From assembly GCA_963662035.1 (NCBI GenBank), contig CAVLDO010000037.1, positions 1 through 7,609 of the forward strand: a stretch of DNA of 7,609 nt. The letters run 5' to 3'. Shown here one piece after another: positions 1 to 4,756 of this stretch (position 1 is the stretch's first letter; each line of letters begins with the position of its first letter). The position numbers were made by a program, and so were the translations under genes. Below the pieces are notes generated by a model. It was not told where the DNA came from. It searched no databases and worked only from the letters and a program-made list of their open reading frames with translations. This DNA is from Equibacterium sp963662035. GTDB taxonomy: Bacteria > Bacteroidota > Bacteroidia > Bacteroidales > UBA932.

Positions 1-1
1 T

Positions 2-142
2 GCCCGTCCTTGCCAGATTGCAGTGTCGGCGGCAGGGAATGTCTATATCTCAATGTTCAACAACAAAAAGATTTACAAAAACGATCAGGTACTGTTCGAG
101 GCTGCCGCCACCAGTAGCCGTTATCTGGCAGTGATGGACTGA
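2..142 (+). CDS. Possible C-terminal end of an unrecognised protein (5' end outside the window)
   Basis: An open frame runs from the window edge to a TGA at 140-142 and gives about 46 residues that end in RYLAVMD. The translation contains NVYISMFNNKKIYKNDQVLF, which has a protein-like alternation of hydrophobic and polar residues and would suit a beta-rich C-terminus. I recognise no family. Support is weak, because the other two plus-strand frames are also open for most of this stretch, so openness alone does not discriminate. I chose this frame for its amino-acid texture and because it ends about 110 bp before pyk, leaving room for the pyk promoter. No terminator hairpin is evident after the stop. 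Confidence 0.35.
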   Translation, partial: ARPCQIAVSAAGNVYISMFNNKKIYKNDQVLFEAAATSSRYLAVMD

Positions 143-199
143 CAAGCCATCCCCGTCAGCCCCCGTACAACACCCGAAACCACGAATGAAATATTTAAT

Positions 200-207
200 T
201 ATTTTTG
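200..207 (+). promoter_or_regulatory. Putative -7 promoter box for pyk
   Basis: TATTTTTG matches the Bacteroidota primary-sigma -7 consensus TAnnTTTG exactly. It lies about 50 bp before the pyk ATG, so transcription would begin near 213-217 and leave a leader of about 40 nt. I do not see a good TTTG -33 box at the usual 19-21 nt upstream. The assignment therefore rests on the -7 match and its position. Confidence 0.45.
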
Positions 208-255
208 CGCTCCGATATCCGGCGGGATATATACTAAAATCGGATATATGCTTAT

Positions 256-1659
256 ATGATTGAGAAAAAGACAAAAATAATATGCACCGTTGCCGACAAC
301 CGCTGCGATGAGGATTTCATCCGCAGTCTCTATGAAAACGGGATGAACGTCGTGCGCATCAATTCGGCGCACGCGTCTGTCGAGGGGGCGCAGATGATCG
401 TGGACAACGTGCGGAAGGTTTCCGACAGAATAGCCATACTCATAGACACGAAAGGTCCGGAGGTTCGGCTCACGCAGATGGCCGATCCGGCGGGGTTCAT
501 CGCCAGGACGGGGGAAACGGTGGAAATAATAGACGATGCTTTTCAGCCTTGCCGCAAGGGAGTCCTGTACACGACATATCCCCATATGGCAGACGATGTC
601 CCGGTGGGTTCGGACATACTCATCGACGACGGCTCGGTGGACCTTTCCGTGGTCGGGAAAGAACCCGGGAAACTCATCTGCAAGGTGATGAACGAGGGGA
701 TAATCAAGGGGCACAAGAGCGTCAACGTCCCCGCCGTGCACATAGCCCTTCCTGCGGTGACCGAAAAGGACAGAAAATTCATCGAGTGGGCGATAGACGC
801 GGACATAGACTTTATCGCGCATTCCTTTGTCCGCAACGCACGGGATCTGCACGAGATTCAACAGATTCTGGATTCCCGGGGCAGCCACCTGAAAATCATC
901 GCCAAAATCGAGAACCAGCAGGGCATAGACAATCTTGACGAGATTCTTTCATACAGCTACGGGATTATGGTCGCCCGCGGAGACCTCGGGGTCGAGATTC
1001 CGGCAGAGCGCATCCCTTTGATACAAAGAGACATCGTGAAAGCGTGCCGGAACAGGAAGAAGCCGGTCATCATTGCCACGCAGATGCTGCAGAGCATGAT
1101 CGAGAACCCGCGGCCGACAAGGGCGGAGGTGACCGACGTAGCGAACGCAATCTTCCAGAGCGCGGACGCGATAATGCTCAGCGGCGAAAGCGCGTTCGGG
1201 AAATATCCGGTGGAGGCGGTTGGGACGATGACAAAAATCGCCCGGCAGACCGAGAAGACCATCGATGTCAATCTTGAACTCAACCTGCGCAAGGCGGCCA
1301 AACCGGTGGCGGTGGTGCTGGCGAGGTCGCTTGTGGCGGCCACCCAGGAACTGCCGGTGAAGGCGCTGGTCTTTGACACCTACACCGGGCGCGTCGGGCG
1401 CTACCTCTCCACCTTCCGGCCTCAAGTCCCCGTTTATGCGATGTGCTATAACAACTACACCGTCAGGGAGCTGGCTCTCGTGTTCGGAATCAAGGCCTAT
1501 CCGTTCCCTAAAGTGAGCGACAAGGAGGAGTTCTCGGCCAAGTCAATCGAGATGCTGACCCGTGAGGGCAAGATTGCCCCGGGAGACCTCATCGGCTTTA
1601 TCGGCGGAGTCTTCGGCGCCCAGATAGGAGCCACCTATATGGAACTCAAGTATGTGTAG
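256..1659 (+). CDS. pyk: Pyruvate kinase
   Basis: This enzyme catalyses the last step of glycolysis in the cytoplasm, phosphoenolpyruvate + ADP to pyruvate + ATP. The product has 467 residues, the usual length for a bacterial pyruvate kinase. Visible motifs are the PEP/nucleotide segment RINSAH (34-39), DTKGPEVR (64-71) with the metal-binding Asp and Thr, the B domain (about 72-165), the active-site signature AKIEN (216-220; catalytic Lys217, Mg-ligand Glu219), ARGDLGVE (240-247; Mg-ligand Asp243), ATQML (274-278) and PTRAEVTDVAN (287-297). The regulatory C domain follows from about 335. The N-terminus reads CTVADNRCDEDF instead of the common ATIGPAS, a style I associate with Bacteroidota enzymes. 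Glu69 of KGPEVR is the residue type of K+-dependent enzymes, but Ala38 replaces a conserved K+-site Ser. ATG at 256 starts cleanly at the conserved KTKI segment. No terminator is visible before the next promoter. Confidence 0.97.
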   Translation: MIEKKTKIICTVADNRCDEDFIRSLYENGMNVVRINSAHASVEGAQMIVDNVRKVSDRIAILIDTKGPEVRLTQMADPAGFIARTGETVEIIDDAFQPCRKGVLYTTYPHMADDVPVGSDILIDDGSVDLSVVGKEPGKLICKVMNEGIIKGHKSVNVPAVHIALPAVTEKDRKFIEWAIDADIDFIAHSFVRNARDLHEIQQILDSRGSHLKIIAKIENQQGIDNLDEILSYSYGIMVARGDLGVEIPAERIPLIQRDIVKACRNRKKPVIIATQMLQSMIENPRPTRAEVTDVANAIFQSADAIMLSGESAFGKYPVEAVGTMTKIARQTEKTIDVNLELNLRKAAKPVAVVLARSLVAATQELPVKALVFDTYTGRVGRYLSTFRPQVPVYAMCYNNYTVRELALVFGIKAYPFPKVSDKEEFSAKSIEMLTREGKIAPGDLIGFIGGVFGAQIGATYMELKYV

Positions 1660-1678
1660 TGCTTCAAAGCCCATAATC

Positions 1679-1710
1679 TTTCGGAATTGAATGAAAAACG
1701 CTTACCTTTG
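1679..1710 (+). promoter_or_regulatory. Bacteroidota-type promoter for the riboswitch-receptor transcript
   Basis: TACCTTTG at 1703-1710 is an exact TAnnTTTG -7 box. TTTC at 1679-1682, a one-base departure from the TTTG -33 box, sits 20 nt upstream, which is the expected spacing. Transcription would start around 1714-1718, immediately before the first helix of the FMN riboswitch, exactly where a riboswitch transcript should begin. The -33 box is only 20 nt after the pyk stop codon. Confidence 0.7.
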
Positions 1711-1716
1711 CGATGC

Positions 1717-1897
1717 ATTACTTCAGGGCAGGGTGAGAGTCCCGATCGGCGGTGAAAGTCCGCGAGCCGAAAGGCACGAGCCGTTGGAACTGCGGCACCG
1801 ACAGTGTTCCCTAAGCGCAAGACAGACTGAGACAAGTGCGGAATCCGCGCTTTCACATTTGTCTGCGGCCGGGTAAGTCTGGATGGAAGAAGATAAT
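1717..1897 (+). promoter_or_regulatory. FMN riboswitch (RFN element)
   Basis: This RNA aptamer binds flavin mononucleotide and normally turns off flavin synthesis or transport genes. Conserved blocks occur in the right order: CTTCAGGGCAGGGTGAGAGT (1721-1740), CGGCGGTGAAAGTCCGCGAG (1747-1766), GCCG-TTGGAACTG-CGGC leading into ACCGACAGTG (1780-1806), and AAGTCTGGATGGAAGAAG (1875-1892). Helices can be read directly. P1 is ATTACTTC (1717-1724) with GAAG-a-TAAT (1889-1897). P2 is GGG 1731-1733 with CCC 1741-1743. P3 is GCGG 1749-1752 with CCGC 1760-1763. P4 is GCC/GGC closed by a GAAA tetraloop (1766-1775). P5 is 1780-1783 with 1793-1796. The last arm (P6, GAC/GTC) carries about 68 extra nt (1807-1874) that fold by themselves. 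That makes this element longer than most, but all core blocks are intact. Downstream are a terminator and a TonB-dependent receptor gene. Confidence 0.93.
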
Positions 1898-1940
1898 AGC
1901 CGGTTTTGTGCTTCGTTGCAGGCGCGCGCCGGCGTTTGAA

Positions 1941-1983
1941 GCCTTGAATTGTATGCCGTGAGTAACAGTTTAAGGCCTTTTTT
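1941..1983 (+). terminator. Riboswitch expression platform: intrinsic terminator abutting the receptor start codon
   Basis: GCCTTGAATTGT (1941-1952) pairs with ACAGTTTAAGGC (1965-1976) as a 12-bp stem with two G-U wobbles and a 12-nt loop, followed by C and six Ts (1978-1983). The ATG of the receptor is the next base. The AAGG at 1972-1975, the only Shine-Dalgarno-like stretch, lies inside the 3' arm, so the hairpin could also block ribosome access. The 5' arm GCCTTGAA can pair with TTCAGGGC (1722-1729) at the base of the aptamer (8 pairs, one G-U), which would be the antiterminator. FMN binding would hold TTCAGGGC in the aptamer and let the terminator form. Confidence 0.87.
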
Positions 1984-4461
1984 ATGAAGATGCACTTCTT
2001 TCTTGCGGGCATTGCAATTCTTTTTGGCGCACAGAGCATGTGCGCAGCCGATGCCCCTTCAGAAGCTGGGATGAGAGAAAAGTCCCCCCGTTTTGATTCC
2101 ACAATCGTTCTTGTGCCGGTTGTGTCAGACACGCAGGATACCTTGTCAGCCGTATCCGGCACCATAAATCTCCAGGAGGCGGTCGTGAAAGCGAATTTTG
2201 CGCAGAGCAGCCGCTCGCCTCTGCGTCTTGCCACATTAGATGCCCGGCAGATGGGCCTTTTCGCGGCCTTAAGAACCTATCCGGAACTTCTGGGCGGCAT
2301 ACCGGGGCTTTATGCCACCTCCGAATCCGGCGGCTACGGGGACGCGAAAATGAACATCAGGGGCTTTTCGCAGGACAACATCGCCGTGCTTGTGAACGGC
2401 ATACCCATCAGCGGCCTGGTCAGCGGAGGAATGTACTGGAACAACTGGGCCGGTCTCTGCGATGCGACTTTCGCGGTGCAGGTGCAAAAGGGCGTGGGCT
2501 CTTCTATGCTCGCTGACGGATCGGTGGGCGGGGCGGTGAACATAATCACCGAATCCCCTTCGGAAGAGTTCACCATCGAGGCCTCCTTCTGCGGCTCCGC
2601 TTGGGGCGCGTTAGGCGGCAGTCTCCCCGGGCACTGCTCTGTCGGGGGCGGCCCGTTCAAAGGCTGTCTGAAAATAGGCGGCGGGACTATTGGGCACGGC
2701 TGGTCGATGAATCTCGTGGCCTCGTACACCGGCGGAGACGGATATGTAGAAGCCACCGCAGTCAGCTCTTTTGCCTATATGTTCAATCTCGCTAAAACTT
2801 TCAGAGGCGGTCACAGGCTCATATTCACCGCACTCGGCTCTCCGGAACAGCACGGACAGCGAAGCTCCCGCCTGAGCGCCGCAGAAATCGGGAACTACGG
2901 CCTGCACTACAGCAAAAACTGGGGATGGCGGGACGGCAAGGTGTTCAATCTCAGCAGAAACCGTTATTTCAAACCCTATTTCACTCTCCAGCATCTGTGC
3001 CACGGCGGGAAACTGTCGATGAAAAATTCAGTCTATCTCGCCATCGGAAACGGTGGCGGCCGGTGGACGCAAACAAAGGGGGCTGGGATATCCTCATTCA
3101 CCACAGACGACGGGCATATAGACTGGGATGCCGCGATTGCATCGAACCGGAATCCTGACGGCTCGGCAAACAGCATAATCAGCACTTATATGGCGGGACA
3201 CACGCAGCTGGGGGCGATTGTGAGCGCCTCGTACCGCATCTGCGGGCATTGGAAAATTGAATCCGGGCTGCACGGCCAGTTCTACAGCACCTGGGAGCGC
3301 GAGCGTATCGATGACCTGCTCGGGGCGGACTGGTGGTACGAAGACTATGAAACAGAGTCGCTTGCCGCTCTTGCGGGAAGAAATCCCGTCAAGACTGTCG
3401 GCGACTTCATCCGCACAGACAACGGGAAGAAGATTCTGCACGGAACAGCCTATGCCGCCTCGTCCTGCACTTACGGGAAACTGTCCGCCGAACTGGGCGC
3501 ATCCCTCTTCTGCAGTTCCAACCGCAGGTGGGACAGGTATAACTACACCGGTTCGGACATCTATAGCGACAAGGCCGCCGGAGTCGGGAGCTGCCTCAAG
3601 GGCGGAATCCTCTGGCATCCGCTGCGCGCCCACAGTTTCTACATCAACGGAGGCTGGTACAGCCGCCTGCCATACAGCAGCGTCTGGTTCTCTTCCGGCA
3701 ACAACGAGATCACGCGAGGTGTTGCGAACGAGAAAAACACGCTCGGGGAACTGGGCTGGAGATGCGTGTGGGAAAGCGGGAACTTAGAGCTGACCGCATA
3801 CGCGGTCTATTGGCAGAACAAGTCCCTTATGTCAGACAAATACCGGCAGGCCGACAGCGAAGACGCACGCTATATGGTGACGGGTCTCGATGCCCTGCAC
3901 TGCGGCATCGAGGCGGCAGCTTTCCGGCGAATCGGAAGAGTCGCTGAATTGGAGGCGTTCGCTTCCGTCGGAGACTGGAGATGGAGAAACGATGTCAGCG
4001 CCATAATTTATGACGACTATTCCGGCACGGTGAAGGGGAGGGTCAATGTCTATTGCGACAATCTTCCCGTGGCGGACGCTCCTCAGACCCAGATCGGCGC
4101 GTCGGTGAAAATCAACGCCCCGTATGGTTTCTCGGCCGGAGCGGACTGGAGGTTCAATGGCAGGATGTATGCGGACTTCGACCCTCTGACAAGAACTGAT
4201 CCGCAAGACCGCTCGGCATCTTACCGCATTCCTTCGTACCACCTTCTCGGGGCTTCGCTAAAGTGGGAAAAGGATTTCCCGTCATGCCGCCGCTCAGCGC
4301 AGACCCTTTCATTATGTCTGTTTGTGCGCGGAGACAACCTTCTCGATATCACGTACATAGAGCGGGGCAAGGACGGAGAATCCCATAATCTCGAGACTTT
4401 CCGGGGCTATTGGGGATTCGGCCGTGCTTTCTCCTTCGGTTTGAGAGTGAGGATGTTCTGA
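1984..4461 (+). CDS. TonB-dependent outer-membrane receptor under FMN riboswitch control (candidate flavin importer)
   Basis: The 825-residue product is an outer-membrane beta-barrel that takes up ligand using TonB/ExbBD energy. Residues 1-21 form a signal peptide (MKMHFF..., hydrophobic core, likely cleavage near MCA|AD). STIVLVPVV (39-47) is a possible TonB box. The plug spans about 55-195 and shows NLQEAVVKA, PELLGGIPGLYA, MNIRGFSQDNIAVLVNGIPI, YWNNWAGL and DGSVGGAVNIIT. The remainder is the barrel, with aromatic-rich alternating strands and a C-terminal Phe (LRVRMF) typical of outer-membrane insertion. There is no N-terminal carboxypeptidase-like extension and no SusD-like gene afterwards, so it is probably not a glycan SusC. 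The FMN riboswitch just upstream implies a flavin-related substrate; that is inference, since the sequence itself does not reveal the ligand. The protein is unusually rich in Cys for this class (15 in the precursor). ATG 1984 gives the full signal peptide. A terminator follows at once, so the gene is probably monocistronic. Confidence 0.94.
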   Translation: MKMHFFLAGIAILFGAQSMCAADAPSEAGMREKSPRFDSTIVLVPVVSDTQDTLSAVSGTINLQEAVVKANFAQSSRSPLRLATLDARQMGLFAALRTYPELLGGIPGLYATSESGGYGDAKMNIRGFSQDNIAVLVNGIPISGLVSGGMYWNNWAGLCDATFAVQVQKGVGSSMLADGSVGGAVNIITESPSEEFTIEASFCGSAWGALGGSLPGHCSVGGGPFKGCLKIGGGTIGHGWSMNLVASYTGGDGYVEATAVSSFAYMFNLAKTFRGGHRLIFTALGSPEQHGQRSSRLSAAEIGNYGLHYSKNWGWRDGKVFNLSRNRYFKPYFTLQHLCHGGKLSMKNSVYLAIGNGGGRWTQTKGAGISSFTTDDGHIDWDAAIASNRNPDGSANSIISTYMAGHTQLGAIVSASYRICGHWKIESGLHGQFYSTWERERIDDLLGADWWYEDYETESLAALAGRNPVKTVGDFIRTDNGKKILHGTAYAASSCTYGKLSAELGASLFCSSNRRWDRYNYTGSDIYSDKAAGVGSCLKGGILWHPLRAHSFYINGGWYSRLPYSSVWFSSGNNEITRGVANEKNTLGELGWRCVWESGNLELTAYAVYWQNKSLMSDKYRQADSEDARYMVTGLDALHCGIEAAAFRRIGRVAELEAFASVGDWRWRNDVSAIIYDDYSGTVKGRVNVYCDNLPVADAPQTQIGASVKINAPYGFSAGADWRFNGRMYADFDPLTRTDPQDRSASYRIPSYHLLGASLKWEKDFPSCRRSAQTLSLCLFVRGDNLLDITYIERGKDGESHNLETFRGYWGFGRAFSFGLRVRMF

Positions 4462-4505
4462 GGCGATTGAAATCACGTTTATCGGTTTAAGATTCGCCTT
4501 TTTTT
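4461..4505 (+). terminator. Intrinsic terminator of the receptor gene
   Basis: AGGCGA (4461-4466, starting on the last base of the stop codon) pairs with TCGCCT (4494-4499) and is followed by a T-run through 4505. The loop is long (27 nt), which weakens the fold, but the arm plus T-tract placed directly at the gene end is typical. It separates the receptor from the downstream permease. Confidence 0.65.
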
Positions 4506-4583
4506 GGGGGGCCGGCTCCCCCTTGCGCCCGTCGCGGACACGGCGCAAGTGAGCTTGCCGGGGGGCTTCGCAGCCGCCCCCGG
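4506..4583. repeat. GC-rich intergenic hairpin cluster
   Basis: Three inverted repeats lie side by side: GGGGG (4506-4510) with CCCCC (4518-4522); CTTGCGCC (4522-4529) with GGCGCAAG (4542-4549), a perfect 8-bp stem; and CCGGGGG (4558-4564) with CCCCCGG (4577-4583). The base composition is far richer in GC than the AT-rich stretch just after it. No convincing coding frame is present. It may be a copy of a dispersed, hairpin-forming intergenic repeat, but only one copy is seen here. Confidence 0.5.
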
Positions 4584-4611
4584 AGTGGTTATGCTTGGGA
4601 CAGGGGCGGAT

Positions 4612-4676
4612 TGTAAAGAATGTAAAAACTTTACAGCGGGTGTAAAGTTTTTTTACACTTTTGGAGTTTCTGTAAA
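4612..4676 (+). promoter_or_regulatory. TGTAAA/TTTACA motif cluster, putative operator and promoter region of the permease
   Basis: TGTAAA occurs at 4612, 4621, 4641 and 4671, and its complement TTTACA at 4630 and 4652. They make two dyads in tandem: TGTAAA-N3-TTTACA (4621-4635) and TGTAAA-N5-TTTACA (4641-4657). The two dyads are also inverted copies of each other, differing only by two extra A/T bases, around a GCGGG loop. This could be a repressor or response-regulator binding array, or a cruciform/RNA hairpin. A weak -7-like CACTTTTG (4656-4663) overlaps the second dyad, and no strong -33 box is seen. The start codon is about 80 nt downstream. I do not know which regulator would bind. Confidence 0.5.
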
Positions 4677-4756
4677 TCAGTATGTGTTTATGCAGCAGCA
4701 TATTATGTATCTTGGTGCAGATGTTGCTGTTTTTATGGCAAAAATTGCATTTTGAG

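Noticed and set aside
199..888. Long minus-strand open frame overlapping the start of pyk
   Set aside because: It is antisense to the fully conserved pyk coding sequence and has Arg/His/Pro-rich shadow-frame content with no recognisable domain.
949..1425. Minus-strand open frames inside pyk
   Set aside because: They are shadows of the pyk frame with no family-like motifs.
1691..1876. Small plus-strand open frame of 61 codons
   Set aside because: It lies across the FMN riboswitch; base conservation there is explained by RNA structure, and the peptide is not protein-like.
1717..1897. Cobalamin or thiamine riboswitch
   Set aside because: The conserved blocks and their order match the FMN aptamer; no B12 box or thiamine-pyrophosphate (THI box) core is seen.
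1984..2050. Lipoprotein signal at Cys20 of the receptor
   Set aside because: The residues before Cys20 (AQSM) do not fit a lipobox; type I cleavage after the MCA region is more likely.
4504..4755. Plus-strand open frame between the receptor and the permease
   Set aside because: It runs through GC-rich hairpins and the TGTAAA dyads, has mixed composition and shows no recognisable motif.
4682..4756. Upstream ATG for the permease adding 25 residues
   Set aside because: The extension (MCLCSS...) is unlike this family, which starts at MKxYFKFLLKNK; ATG 4757 fits better.
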